NCBI RefSeq assembly: GCF_030816195.1
Contig: NZ_JAUSXS010000001.1
Location: forward strand, 1,883,501-1,947,500
DNA length: 64,000 nucleotides
DNA from: Pseudomonas sp. W4I3
GTDB taxonomy: Bacteria > Pseudomonadota > Gammaproteobacteria > Pseudomonadales > Pseudomonadaceae
Direction of reading: 5' to 3'
Shown one piece after another: positions 1 to 9,960 of this stretch (the stretch's first letter is position 1; each line of letters begins with the position of its first letter). The notes beneath the pieces are model-generated. The model had not been told where the DNA came from. It was given only the letters and a program-made list of their open reading frames with translations, and made no database searches. The position numbers and the translations under genes are program-made.

Positions 1-20
1 ATGTTCTTGATAGAGATCAT
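1..20 (-). CDS. gltL: Acidic amino acid ABC transporter ATPase, first codons only (partial)
   Basis: Only the first six codons lie in the window; the reading frame starts with ATG on the minus strand at 20 and encodes MISIKN. That start overlaps the stop codon of the upstream permease gene as ATGA, a typical translationally coupled junction. In Pseudomonas the gene after gltJ and gltK in this operon encodes the ATPase GltL (AatP in P. putida), whose N-terminus begins in this way. The identification therefore rests on position, overlap and the first residues, not on visible Walker motifs. Confidence 0.7.
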
Positions 21-688
21 ACGGCAAACCTTTTTTGCAGACGCTTGACCAGCAGCGAGGCGGAAAAGCTGATGATGAAGTAGACGACACCGGCGAAGAT
101 CAGGAACTCATTGGAGCGGCCGATGATGTCGCCGTTGGAGCGGGCGGAGTTGAGGAAGTCCACCAGGCCCACGGTGTAGACCAGCGAAGTGTCTTGGAAC
201 AGGATGATGCTCTGCTGCAGCAGCAGGGGGGTCATCTTGCGGAACGCCTGCGGCAGGATGATCAGGCGCATGGTCTGGCCGTAGGTCATGCCCATCGCCT
301 GCGCGGCGGCCATCTGACCCTTGGGGATCGACTGCACGCCGGCCCGCACGATTTCGCAGAAGTACGCCGCTTCGAACATCATGAACGCCACGACGCACGA
401 GGTGAACGCGCCGATCGGTGTGTCTTCGCCTGTGATCCAGCGCAGCACGAACGGCACCGCCAGGTAGAACCAGGTGATGACCAGCAGCAGCGGGATCGAA
501 CGGAAGTAGTTCACATAAGCGCCGGCCACACGGGACAGCAGCTTGCTGGACGACAGGCGCATCAGGGCGAGGATGGTACCCAGGATGATGCCGCCGACCA
601 CGCCCATGACCATCAACTGCAGGGTCATGACCATGCCGTTCCACAGGCCCGGGATCGCGGGGATGATACCGCTGAAATCGAAGTCCAT
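17..688 (-). CDS. gltK: Glutamate/aspartate ABC transporter permease GltK
   Basis: This 223-residue inner membrane permease belongs to the HisM/GlnP-type polar amino acid ABC family. It has several hydrophobic segments, and the cytoplasmic EAA loop that contacts the ATPase is visible near residues 125-150 (QMAAAQAMGMTYGQTMR region). It would pair with GltJ to form the channel for acidic amino acids delivered by GltI. The ATG at 688 shares its A with the TAA of gltJ (TAATG), so the two are translated together. The next gene, gltL, overlaps its TGA. P. putida names for the same system are aatQ/aatM. Confidence 0.9.
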   Translation of the reverse strand: MDFDFSGIIPAIPGLWNGMVMTLQLMVMGVVGGIILGTILALMRLSSSKLLSRVAGAYVNYFRSIPLLLVITWFYLAVPFVLRWITGEDTPIGAFTSCVVAFMMFEAAYFCEIVRAGVQSIPKGQMAAAQAMGMTYGQTMRLIILPQAFRKMTPLLLQQSIILFQDTSLVYTVGLVDFLNSARSNGDIIGRSNEFLIFAGVVYFIISFSASLLVKRLQKRFAV

Positions 689-1434
689 TATTTACCCCCC
701 ACGGAGATCAGGCCGGGCACTGCGACTTTCTTCTCGACCACGCGCATCAGCAGCATCAGGCTCATGTTCAGGGTGAAGTAGATCAGCGTGGCCAGGGTGA
801 AGGCTTCAAACAGGTTGGCCGAGAACTCGGCGGTCTGCTTGGTTTGCGCCAGCAGTTCCATCAGGCCGATCAAGGACGCCACGGAAGAGTTCTTGAACAC
901 GTTGAGGAATTCGGAGGTAAGCGGCGGAATGATGATGCGGTAGGCCTGAGGCAGCAGCACGTTCCAGTAGATCTGTGGCAGCTTGAAGCCCATGGCGCGC
1001 GCGGCAGACTCCTGGCCGCGTGGCAGCGCCTGGATGCCGGTGCGCACTTGTTCACACACACGGGCAGCGGTGAACAGGCCCAGGCACACGACGACGCTCA
1101 GGTAGGCCGAGGTGGTCGGGTTCAGGTCTTGTTTGTACCAGTCCTGCAGGTTCTGCGGCAGCATGTCCGGTACCAGGAAGTACCAGATGAACAGCTGAAC
1201 CAGCAGCGGCACGTTACGAAACAGTTCCACGTAGCAGGTCGCGATGCCCGATACGATGCGGTTTGGTACGGTGCGCATGACCCCCAGAATGGAGCCCAGC
1301 AGCAAGGCGATAATCCATGCCACGACAGCGATGGCGATGGTCCAGCCCAGGCCGGCGATGTACCAGTCGAGATAAGTCTCGCTGCCAACGCCGGTGGACT
1401 TGAAGAACACGCCCCAGTCCCAGTTGTAATTCAT
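688..1434 (-). CDS. gltJ: Glutamate/aspartate ABC transporter permease GltJ
   Basis: This is a 248-residue polar amino acid permease, the partner of GltK. The start was set at 1434 (MNYNWDWG) rather than at an upstream in-frame codon, because GGGGAG sits just upstream and the extra 29 residues are low-complexity and unlike the family. Hydrophobic segments and an EAA-type loop (ESAARAMGFKLPQ) are visible. The gene lies about 190 bp downstream of gltI, usual for the very abundant binding protein being followed by less-expressed permease genes. The assignment to acidic amino acid transport is strengthened by the upstream AauR-like sites. Confidence 0.9.
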   Translation of the reverse strand: MNYNWDWGVFFKSTGVGSETYLDWYIAGLGWTIAIAVVAWIIALLLGSILGVMRTVPNRIVSGIATCYVELFRNVPLLVQLFIWYFLVPDMLPQNLQDWYKQDLNPTTSAYLSVVVCLGLFTAARVCEQVRTGIQALPRGQESAARAMGFKLPQIYWNVLLPQAYRIIIPPLTSEFLNVFKNSSVASLIGLMELLAQTKQTAEFSANLFEAFTLATLIYFTLNMSLMLLMRVVEKKVAVPGLISVGGK

Positions 1435-1628
1435 TAGGGTCTCCCCTCGAGATCGATCGATGTACAAGCACCCGCTTGGGGAAGGTCCGTCCCCACCTGA
1501 CGTTGAACGCCAGGCACACACGATCGGCTCGAAAACCGCCAGGTCGAGTGTTCCAAGTTAAAGCCAGCAGGTAATTACAGACGCCTGGGGGAGGTTTGGC
1601 TCCCCCAGGAGATAAGGTTAGATCAGTG

Positions 1629-2555
1629 TCAGATTTTTACGTCAGGCGCTGGCTTGTCGCTTGGGTTGGCGATCAGCTCTTTAACCTTGTCACTCATCGG
1701 GAAGTTCAGGTTCAGGCCTTTAGGTGGAATCGGGCTTTCGAACCACTTGCTGTAGATCTTGTTGATCTCGCCGGATTTGTACAGGCCGACGATGGCGTCA
1801 TCTACCGCTTTCTTGAAGTCAGGGTCGCCTTTACGCACCATGCACGCGTAGGCTTCGAAGGACTGTGGAGTACCGGTGATGACCCAGTCATCCGGCTTCT
1901 TGGCCTTGGCTTCTTCGCCGGCCAGCAGGGCGTCGTCCATCATGAACGCAACGGCACGGCCGCTTTCGAGCATCTGGAAGGATTCGCCGTGGTCTTTGGC
2001 GGAGATGACGTTCATGCCCATCTGCTTGTCGGCGTTCATCGCCTTGATGATGCGCTCGGACGTGGTGCCAGCGGTGGTTACGACGTTCTTGCCTTTGAGG
2101 TCGGCGAAGTCAGCGTAGGAAGGCTTGCCATCCTTGTCTTTCTTGACCAGCAGACGGGTGCCGATTTCGAAGATGTTGACGGTGAAGTCAACCTGTTGGG
2201 CGCGCTCGGCGTTGTTGGTGGTGGAGCCGCATTCAAGGTCCGCGGTGCCGTTCTGGATCAGCGGGATACGGGTCTGCGAAGTCACCAGGTTGTACTTGGC
2301 CTTCAGGTCAGGCTTGTTCAGGTCTTTTTTCAGGGCTTCAACGACGGCCAGTTGAATGTCGTGGGAGTAGCCCACTGGCTTGCCCGAGCCATCCGCAATG
2401 TAGGAAAACGGAATGGAGCTGTCGCGGTGCGCGAGAGTGATGGTGCCGGAGTCGTTGATTTTCTTCAGCGTGCCGGTGAGTTCGGCGGCGAAAACTGGAG
2501 TGCTGATCAGAGCAGCAGCGATAGCTGCGCCCAGGATATGGGGAACGATGCGCAT
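1629..2555 (-). CDS. gltI: Periplasmic glutamate/aspartate-binding protein GltI (AatJ)
   Basis: This 308-residue solute-binding protein (SBP family 3) begins with a Sec signal peptide; the hydrophobic stretch ends at a VFA-AE cleavage site near residue 23. It captures acidic amino acids in the periplasm and delivers them to GltJK. The ATG at 2555 was chosen over a TTG one codon upstream because GAGGAAG lies eight bases before it. It is the first gene of the gltIJKL operon, with a sigma-54-like promoter about 110 bp upstream and AauR-like palindromes further out. In P. putida the orthologous aatJ gene responds to acidic amino acids through AauSR and RpoN. Confidence 0.92.
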   Translation of the reverse strand: MRIVPHILGAAIAAALISTPVFAAELTGTLKKINDSGTITLAHRDSSIPFSYIADGSGKPVGYSHDIQLAVVEALKKDLNKPDLKAKYNLVTSQTRIPLIQNGTADLECGSTTNNAERAQQVDFTVNIFEIGTRLLVKKDKDGKPSYADFADLKGKNVVTTAGTTSERIIKAMNADKQMGMNVISAKDHGESFQMLESGRAVAFMMDDALLAGEEAKAKKPDDWVITGTPQSFEAYACMVRKGDPDFKKAVDDAIVGLYKSGEINKIYSKWFESPIPPKGLNLNFPMSDKVKELIANPSDKPAPDVKI

Positions 2556-2666
2556 CAATACTTCCTCGACATTTGTTTTTTTTATGAAGCCAGCTAAACG
2601 GCTCTCTTGTACAGCGAATGCCTTGACGGCTCCTGAGGCGTCTCAGGCAATCGTCAGGAAGTGTAG

Positions 2667-2682
2667 AGCATGACTCGTGCCA
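2667..2682 (-). promoter_or_regulatory. Sigma-54 (RpoN) promoter of gltI operon
   Basis: On the minus strand the sequence reads TGGCACGAGTCATGCT, differing at one conserved position from the RpoN consensus TGGCACG-N4-TTGCW. The invariant GG and GC are spaced as -24/-12. It would start transcription near 2657, giving a leader of about 100 bases before the gltI start. The enhancer-type palindromes lie about 100-145 bp further upstream, the distance expected for an RpoN activator. Confidence 0.75.
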
Positions 2683-2758
2683 TACCGCATACAAAAGCTT
2701 AACTGTTTGATTTATATGACGATTAACTTTATATGACAGTGTCGGCTCGCTGCCGGGG

Positions 2759-2803
2759 TACGGCAAACCGAATAGGAAGAGGTGCTGCGTTCGGAAAACC
2801 GAA
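2759..2803. promoter_or_regulatory. AauR-like activator sites upstream of gltI
   Basis: TTCGGAAAACCGAA at 2790-2803 is an exact match to the inverted repeat TTCGG-N4-CCGAA described for the response regulator AauR in P. putida. A second, degenerate copy, TACGGCAAACCGAA, lies at 2759-2772. Two sites on the same face upstream of an RpoN promoter fit an enhancer-binding protein. The regulator genes themselves are not in the window. Confidence 0.7.
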
Positions 2804-2820
2804 TGGCGTGCACGCTTAAG

Positions 2821-2920
2821 GTAGGAGCGAGCTTGCTCGCGAAAAACGCAAAAAGCGCCGCGTTTATGCTGAATAAACGCGGCGCTCTCAGGTTTTTCGC
2901 GAGCAAGCTCGCTTCTACAG
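2821..2920. repeat. Inverted pair of Pseudomonas REP hairpins (class GAGCGAGCTTGCTCGCG)
   Basis: Two copies of the palindrome GCGAGCTTGCTCGCGAA face each other around a hairpin of GCGCCGCGTTTATGC and its complement. The same arrangement occurs at 13931-14029. This is the BIME-like layout of extragenic REP elements mobilised by RAYT transposases in P. fluorescens. It lies in the 379-base gap between gltI and glpD and could also end glpD transcription. Confidence 0.85.
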
Positions 2921-2934
2921 GTGTCGGGAGGGGG

Positions 2935-4473
2935 TCAGGCCGCTTCGATCTTGCTGCGGTTCTGTTCAACCTTGGACAGGTAGCGTTGCAGGTTGTCCTG
3001 TTCGGCCGGGGTGGTGAACAGGCCAAGCTTGGTACGGCGCCACAGCACATCGTCAGGCTGCGTCACCCATTCCTGCGCGCAGAGGTAATCGACTTCGCGG
3101 GTGTAAAGGCCACCCCCCAGGTGCTCGCCCAGGTCCGCCAGGCTTTGCACACCTTCCAGCAGGCGCCAGGTGCGGCTGCCGTAGGTGGTGGACCAGCGGC
3201 GGGCAATCTCGCTCGGCACCCAGTCGAACTTGCTGCGGATGGCCTCGGCCAGGGCTTCTGGCGTGGTCATGTCTTCGCCGCCGGGCAGGCTGGCCTTGGC
3301 GGTCCAGCTTGGGCGCATCTGGGTGAAGTACGGCGCCAACTGCGCCATGGCCGATTCGGCGAGCTTGCGGTAGGTCGTCAGCTTACCGCCGAACACCGAC
3401 AGAATCGGCGCTTCGCCGGTGCCGCCGGACAGCGACAGGGTGTAGTCGCGGGTAATGGCCGACGGGTTGTCCGATTCGTCGTTGCACAACGGACGCACGC
3501 CCGAATAGGTGTGGACAATGTCGTCACGGCTCAGCTGTTTCTTGAAGTGTGCGTTGACCACCTTGAGCATGTAGTCGGTTTCACCTTCGGTGATCGCAAC
3601 TTTCGCCGGATCGCCGGTGTATTCGCGGTCGGTGGTGCCGATGATGGTCAAGTGGTTCAGGTACGGGATCGTGAAGACGATGCGCTGGTCTTCGTTCTGC
3701 AGAATGTGCGCGTGCGCACCTTCGTAGAGTTTCGGGACGATCAAGTGGCTGCCCTGAATCAGGCGGATGCCGTACGGCGAATCCAGCTTCAGGTCGTCCT
3801 TGATGAACTTGGCGACCCACGGGCCGGCGGCGTTCACCAATGCGCGAGCGCGGATCGAGAACAGGCTGCCGTCCGCGCGCTCCATGTTCATTTCCCACAG
3901 GCCGTTGCTGCGGTGTGCGCTGACGCAACGGGTCTGGGTGTGAATGTGCGCACCTTTTTCCCGTGCGGCCATGGCGTTGAGTACCACGAGGCGGGCGTCA
4001 TCGACCCAGCAATCGGAGTATTCGAAGCCTTTGGTGATTTCACTTTTCAGCGGGCTGTCAGCGCCGAACTTCAGGCTCTTTGAACCCGCGAGTTTTTCGC
4101 GCTTGCCCAAGTGGTCATACAGGAACAGGCCGGCACGGATCATCCAGGCCGGACGCAGATGGGGACGGTGCGGCAGCACGAAGCGCATCTGCTTGACGAT
4201 GTGCGGGGCCTTTTCCAGCAGCACTTCACGCTCAGCCAGGGCTTCGCGGACCAAGCGGAACTCGTAGTGCTCCAGGTAGCGCAAACCACCGTGGATCAGC
4301 TTGCTGCTGGCTGAAGAGGTGTGGCTGGCCAGGTCGTCCTTTTCGCAAAGGAATACCGACAAACCGCGACCGGCTGCGTCTGCTGCAATGCCGACGCCAT
4401 TGATCCCGCCGCCGATAACGGCAACGTCATAGACTTCGGCAAGCGGTGGAGCAGGCAAGGTAGAAGGGTTCAT
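2935..4473 (-). CDS. glpD: Aerobic glycerol-3-phosphate dehydrogenase GlpD
   Basis: This is a 512-residue FAD-dependent, membrane-associated enzyme oxidising sn-glycerol-3-phosphate to dihydroxyacetone phosphate and passing electrons to quinone. The N-terminal dinucleotide-binding motif GGGINGVGIAADAAGRG is clear at residues 21-37, and full length matches the family. The ATG at 4473 is preceded by AGG. It is the last gene of the glycerol block and is separated from glpR by 276 bases containing a REP pair and its own GlpR-like operators, so it probably has its own promoter. Confidence 0.96.
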   Translation of the reverse strand: MNPSTLPAPPLAEVYDVAVIGGGINGVGIAADAAGRGLSVFLCEKDDLASHTSSASSKLIHGGLRYLEHYEFRLVREALAEREVLLEKAPHIVKQMRFVLPHRPHLRPAWMIRAGLFLYDHLGKREKLAGSKSLKFGADSPLKSEITKGFEYSDCWVDDARLVVLNAMAAREKGAHIHTQTRCVSAHRSNGLWEMNMERADGSLFSIRARALVNAAGPWVAKFIKDDLKLDSPYGIRLIQGSHLIVPKLYEGAHAHILQNEDQRIVFTIPYLNHLTIIGTTDREYTGDPAKVAITEGETDYMLKVVNAHFKKQLSRDDIVHTYSGVRPLCNDESDNPSAITRDYTLSLSGGTGEAPILSVFGGKLTTYRKLAESAMAQLAPYFTQMRPSWTAKASLPGGEDMTTPEALAEAIRSKFDWVPSEIARRWSTTYGSRTWRLLEGVQSLADLGEHLGGGLYTREVDYLCAQEWVTQPDDVLWRRTKLGLFTTPAEQDNLQRYLSKVEQNRSKIEAA

Positions 4474-4494
4474 CGGCTGGCCTCGCGATCTTTT

Positions 4495-4534
4495 CGTATT
4501 GGAATTCGAACATTAATGTTCATTTGCGAAAATG
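4495..4534. promoter_or_regulatory. Candidate GlpR operators before glpD
   Basis: AATGTTCATTTGCGAAAATG at 4515-4534 matches about 16 of 20 positions of the E. coli GlpR consensus WATKTTCGWTAWCGAWMATW. A second half-related block ending in CGAACATT at 4514 abuts it, giving the perfect 14-base palindrome GAACATTAATGTTC at 4508-4521. The location just upstream of glpD and the nearby glpR gene support this reading. Confidence 0.6.
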
Positions 4535-4660
4535 GTAGCTGATAAACGCGGGCACAGCCAGTCGACTTCGATTGAAAAAACTCATCGAAGGGTGGAGAAA
4601 GGAAAATTTGTGAACATGAGCCGCAGGGCAGGGCTCAAGAAAGGGGCATTGGATAGACCG

Positions 4661-4734
4661 CCATCGGGGGCAAGCCCCCTCCCACACTTTGATGTGTGAA
4701 TGCATTCAATGTGAGAGGGGGCTTGCCCCCGATG
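4661..4734. repeat. Inverted REP pair (class GGGGGCAAGCCCCCTCCCAC)
   Basis: ATCGGGGGCAAGCCCCCTCC is mirrored by GAGGGGGCTTGCCCCCGAT, separated by about 30 bases with its own small dyad. Related copies occur at 8856-8888 (single) and 53678-53765 (pair). It sits in the gap between glpR and glpD and is the most common REP class seen in this window. Confidence 0.85.
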
Positions 4735-4749
4735 ACGTCAGTACAGGCG

Positions 4750-5505
4750 CTATACCACTTCCAGCCGAACCTTGTGCTGATTCAATAGCTGCACCAGTGC
4801 CGGCACCGGTTGCTGGTCGGTCACCAGGCAGTCCACCAGGCTGATCGGCCCCAGGCGAATCATGGCGTTGCGCCCGAATTTGCTGGAGTCCGCCGCTAGA
4901 ATCACTTGGCGCGCATTGGCGATGATCGCCTGGGAGACCCGAACTTCCTGATAGTCGAAGTCCAGCAGGCTGCCATCTTCATCGATGCCGCTGATCCCCA
5001 CCAGTGCAAAGTCGACCTTGAACTGGTTGATGAAGTCGACACTGGCCTGGCCAACCACGCCGCCGTCACGCCGCACATTGCCGCCGGTCAGCAACACATC
5101 GAAGTCGTCCTTGGCACTGAGCATCGCAGCAACGTTGAGGTTGTTGGTGATGATTTTCAGGTGGTTGTGATTGAGCAGCGCACGAGCGATGGACTCGGTG
5201 GTGGTGCCGATATTGATGAACAACGAGGCATGATCGGGAATCTGCGCCGCGATGGCTTCGGCGATGCGCTGCTTTTCATCGCGCATCTGGTCGGCACGCA
5301 TGGCGTAGGCGGTGTTCTCGACGCTGGAGTCATAGGCCGCCCCGCCGTGGTAGCGGCGCAGCAGATTGGCATCCGCGAGCTGGTTGATATCGCGGCGGAT
5401 GGTTTGCGGGGTGACAACGAACAGCTGCGCCATTTCCTCGATACTGACGTAACCGCGTTCGCGGACCAGTTCGAGGATTTGTTGTTGGCGGGGAGGCAGA
5501 TTCAT
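4750..5505 (-). CDS. glpR: Glycerol-3-phosphate regulon repressor GlpR (DeoR family)
   Basis: This 251-residue DeoR-family repressor has an N-terminal winged helix-turn-helix ([20 protein letters not shown] onward, residues 5-57) and a C-terminal sugar-phosphate sensor domain with the [12 protein letters not shown] phosphate loop near residue 95. In pseudomonads GlpR represses the glp genes and is released by glycerol-3-phosphate. It starts at an ATG with AAAGGA upstream and lies 95 bases downstream of glpK, so it is probably co-transcribed with glpFK. Confidence 0.94.
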   Translation of the reverse strand: MNLPPRQQQILELVRERGYVSIEEMAQLFVVTPQTIRRDINQLADANLLRRYHGGAAYDSSVENTAYAMRADQMRDEKQRIAEAIAAQIPDHASLFINIGTTTESIARALLNHNHLKIITNNLNVAAMLSAKDDFDVLLTGGNVRRDGGVVGQASVDFINQFKVDFALVGISGIDEDGSLLDFDYQEVRVSQAIIANARQVILAADSSKFGRNAMIRLGPISLVDCLVTDQQPVPALVQLLNQHKVRLEVV

Positions 5506-5600
5506 GGGGCGTCCTTTGGGCTGCCATACAAAAGTGGCCCATGATGACGCAGGAATCCGCTCCCTGCCAGTTACAACCCGATATAGAACCGGCCCTTGGC

Positions 5601-7151
<1,551 letters not shown>

Positions 7152-7182
7152 TCACGAAGGGCAGGGACCCTGGCTGGCGCTT

Positions 7183-8037
7183 TCAGGAAATACGGGTTTT
7201 GCCGTTGACAGCCGTGTCAGGTGTTTCAGCTATAGCAGGTGCGGCGCTGGGCAGGTGACGGGCAATCAGCCCGCGGTACGCTGCAGCGCCAAGGCATGCG
7301 CCGACAATCGGCGCGAAAATCGGTACCAGGAAGTAAGGAATATCGCGACCGCCAGTAAAGGCCATTTCACCCCAACCCGCGAAAAAGGTCATCAGCTTGG
7401 GGCCGAAGTCCCGCGCCGGATTCATCGCAAAGCCGGTCAATGGGCCCATGGCGCTGCCGATGACGGCGATCAGCAGGCCAATCAACAGCGGGGCCAATGG
7501 ACCGCGTGGCAGGCCGTTGTTGTCGTCTGTCAGGGCCATGATCACGCCCATCAGGATCGCGGTGATGACCATTTCCACCAGGAACGCTTGGGCAGTGCTT
7601 AGCAGCGCATGGGGATAGGTGGAGAACACCGAAGCCAGTTCGAGGCTGGCCTGGGAGCCACGTACCATGTGGTGGGTTTGTTCGTAATCGAAAAAAAGAT
7701 TGCTATAGAGCGTGTACACCAGCGCGGCGGAACAGAAGGCGCCGGCGATTTGGGCAAGGATATAAAAGGGCAGTTTGCGCTTTTCGAAATCGGCAAAAAT
7801 ACACAGGGCGATACTGACCGCCGGATTGAGGTGAGCCCCGGAAATACCTGCACTCAGGTAGATCGCCATGCTCACGCCGACCCCCCAGATAATGCTGATT
7901 TCCCACAAGCCAAAGCTCGCATCCGCGACCTTGAGCGCAGCGACGCAGCCGGTACCGAAGAAGATCAGCAGCGCAGTGCCGAGGAATTCGGCCATGCATT
8001 GGCTCGAAAGTGAAGGCTGTTGAAGAGCAGTTGTCAT
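7183..8037 (-). CDS. glpF: Glycerol uptake facilitator GlpF (aquaglyceroporin)
   Basis: This is a 284-residue MIP-family channel for glycerol in the inner membrane. Both half-helix signature motifs are present: NPA in SGAHLNPAVS and NPA followed by R-D in GFAMNPARDFG, the Asp after Arg being the mark of glycerol rather than water channels. The start at 8037 (MTTALQQP) was chosen because GAGG lies eight bases upstream; a longer in-frame extension to 8079 has no such site. It is the first gene of the glp cluster, with a GlpR-like operator about 130 bases upstream. Confidence 0.95.
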   Translation of the reverse strand: MTTALQQPSLSSQCMAEFLGTALLIFFGTGCVAALKVADASFGLWEISIIWGVGVSMAIYLSAGISGAHLNPAVSIALCIFADFEKRKLPFYILAQIAGAFCSAALVYTLYSNLFFDYEQTHHMVRGSQASLELASVFSTYPHALLSTAQAFLVEMVITAILMGVIMALTDDNNGLPRGPLAPLLIGLLIAVIGSAMGPLTGFAMNPARDFGPKLMTFFAGWGEMAFTGGRDIPYFLVPIFAPIVGACLGAAAYRGLIARHLPSAAPAIAETPDTAVNGKTRIS

Positions 8038-8363
8038 GGAAAACCTCAGTTGTTGTTCTTGTCTGGCGCACTGCCTCAACGGGCGGTTGCGCGATTTTCA
8101 CCGTGACAAGGATCCCCATCCTGCGCCACGGCTTACTGCTCGAGTACCGAGGGCTATTCCTACAGTATTCGGAAACGAAAAAATATAGACAAGAATGACC
8201 GCTGTCAAAGGTCGAAAGTGAACCATTGGTCATTTCCGAACTATTGGTATGGTGAATGATCACGCCTGACGCAGCGGATCAGTGCGCTTGAACCTCTGTA
8301 CTAGAGCGTTTTCGGTGCGCTTGGCCTAGAATTGGCCGTCAGTTTGCACGCTTGGAGCCTCGC
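8038..8363. promoter_or_regulatory. Divergent intergenic region glpF / Cys-tRNA deacylase, with candidate GlpR operator at 8164-8183
   Basis: The 326-base region holds no credible gene. AGTATTCGGAAACGAAAAAA at 8164-8183 matches about 15 of 20 positions of the GlpR consensus and is placed to control glpF. The segment 8215-8260 is AT-richer and contains imperfect inverted words (CCATTGG, TATTGG) but no site that could be named. Confidence 0.5.
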
Positions 8364-8834
8364 ATGACCCCTGCCTTGGACCTGTTGAAAAAAGTTCGCG
8401 CCGAACATCGTGTCCACAGTTATGAACACGATCCCAAGGCGGCTTCGTATGGCCTGGAGGCCGCGGAAAAGTTGAGCCTGGACCCGGCGCAGGTGTTCAA
8501 GACGTTGCTCGCCAGCAGTGAGAAGGGCGAACTGCTGGTGGCGGTGGTGCCGGTCGTCGGAAGTCTGGACCTGAAAGCCCTGGCTCACGCGGCAGGCGTC
8601 AAGAAAGTCGAAATGGCCGACCCGGCGGCGGCGCAGCGGTCCACGGGGTACTTGCTGGGCGGTATCAGCCCGTTGGGGCAGAAGAAGCGCTTGCGCACGT
8701 TCATCGATGTGACGGCGCAGCCGTTTGCGACGATTTTCGTGAGTGCTGGGCGCAGGGGGTTGGAAGTTGAATTACCGGCCAGTGTGTTGGCTGAACATAC
8801 CCAAGCCACCTTCGCACCGATTGGCCGGGCCTGA
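8364..8834 (+). CDS. ybaK: Cys-tRNA(Pro)/Cys-tRNA(Cys) deacylase YbaK
   Basis: This 156-residue single-domain YbaK/EbsC protein hydrolyses Cys-tRNA(Pro) mischarged by prolyl-tRNA synthetase. The family lysine lies in the QVFKTLLA segment around residue 46, and the GGISPLGQKKRLRTFID motif at about residues 100-116 is typical. The ATG at 8364 is preceded by GGAG; an upstream in-frame codon at 8352 would lie on that ribosome binding site. It is monocistronic and convergent with the ABC ATPase gene. Confidence 0.92.
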   Translation: MTPALDLLKKVRAEHRVHSYEHDPKAASYGLEAAEKLSLDPAQVFKTLLASSEKGELLVAVVPVVGSLDLKALAHAAGVKKVEMADPAAAQRSTGYLLGGISPLGQKKRLRTFIDVTAQPFATIFVSAGRRGLEVELPASVLAEHTQATFAPIGRA

Positions 8835-8855
8835 TTTTCAGCGCTGGGCAGATCC

Positions 8856-8892
8856 AAATGTGGGAGGGGCAAGCCCTCTCCCACATTTTTTT
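8856..8892. terminator. Bidirectional terminator / single REP hairpin
   Basis: AAATGTGGGAGGGG and its complement form a long stem around GCAAGC, followed by a run of Ts on the plus strand and preceded by As. It lies between the convergent ends of ybaK and the ABC ATPase gene and uses the same GGGGCAAGCCC core as the REP repeats, so one element may serve both roles. Confidence 0.75.
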
Positions 8893-8916
8893 GATCCGGT
8901 TTCGTCAGTTGGCTGC

Positions 8917-9960
8917 TTATGCCTGGAACAATACCAGATGCTCGGCGGCCACCCGAATGCCCACATCCTCGCCCATCTGCTGATCGACATGGCTGGGGAA
9001 AATCGACTCCAGCTGTGCGCCCGTCGGTAGTTGCAGACGGTATAGCGTGGACGCGCCGAGGAAGGTCTTGCCGACAATCCGTGCTTTGAGCGCACTGTCC
9101 GGCGCGTAAACGATGTCATCCGGGCGCAGCAACACGTCGACCGCACCGCCCGTCGGCCAGGTGTAGGCACGGTTGCCACGCAGCTCGCCCAGTTCGGTGC
9201 TGACCGATTCCGGTGAGCTCAATTGGCCACGAATGAAGTAACCCTGGCCGATAAAACTGGCCACATACGGCGTCTGCGGTTCGTGATAGAGGTTGTAGGG
9301 GGTATCCCATTGCTCCAGACGACCCTCCTTGAAAACCCCCACGTGGTCGCTGACGGCGAAGGCTTCTTCCTGATCATGGGTGACCAGGATCGCGCTGGTG
9401 CCGCGTGCCTTGAGAATGTCGCGCACCTCGTGGCTGAGCTTGCGGCGTAGTTCGCCATCCAGGTTGGAAAAGGGCTCGTCCAGCAGCAGCAGTTGCGGTT
9501 CCGGTGCCAAGGCGCGGGCAAGGGCGACGCGTTGCTGCTGGCCACCGGAAAGCTCGTGGGGGAAGCGTTTACCCAAGTCTTTGAGGTTGACCAGTTCCAA
9601 CAATTCGGCGACTACACGGTCTTTGTGCGGGTGCTTGCGAATGCCGAACGCGATGTTGTCGGCCACGCTCAGATGAGGAAACAGCGCGTAGTCCTGAAAC
9701 ACCATGCCGATACGACGTTTCTCCGGTGCAAGGGTGAAACCGGCACTGGAGATCACTTCGCCCGCCAGGCTGATTTCGCCTTCGTGCACCGGCTCGAACC
9801 CGGCAATCGCGCGCAAGGTGGTGGTTTTGCCGCAGCCCGAGGAGCCCAGCAGGCAACCGATGTCGCCGGCATTGAGGTGCAGATTGAGGTTCTGCACCAC
9901 CCGTTGATCTTGATAGCCGCATGCCAGATTGCGCAGGTTCAGCAGTAATGGCTGGCTCAT
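8917..9960 (-). CDS. ABC transporter ATP-binding protein, FbpC/PotA-like, orphan
   Basis: This is a 347-residue ATPase. Walker A (GSSGCGKTT) is near residue 39, the signature LSGGQQQR near residue 138, Walker B ([12 protein letters not shown]) near residue 158, and a C-terminal TOBE-type domain follows residue 240. The closest family in my knowledge is the ferric iron/putrescine CUT1-like group (FbpC). No permease or binding protein gene adjoins it, so its substrate cannot be read from context. Its start codon overlaps the argF stop as ATGA, so it is translationally coupled to an arginine biosynthesis gene. The same neighbour order is recalled from P. putida. Confidence 0.85.
   Translation of the reverse strand: MSQPLLLNLRNLACGYQDQRVVQNLNLHLNAGDIGCLLGSSGCGKTTTLRAIAGFEPVHEGEISLAGEVISSAGFTLAPEKRRIGMVFQDYALFPHLSVADNIAFGIRKHPHKDRVVAELLELVNLKDLGKRFPHELSGGQQQRVALARALAPEPQLLLLDEPFSNLDGELRRKLSHEVRDILKARGTSAILVTHDQEEAFAVSDHVGVFKEGRLEQWDTPYNLYHEPQTPYVASFIGQGYFIRGQLSSPESVSTELGELRGNRAYTWPTGGAVDVLLRPDDIVYAPDSALKARIVGKTFLGASTLYRLQLPTGAQLESIFPSHVDQQMGEDVGIRVAAEHLVLFQA

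Noticed and set aside
2821..2920. Palindromic repeats as a possible CRISPR array
   Set aside because: Only two inverted units per locus with no regular spacers and no cas genes; they fit REP pairs.
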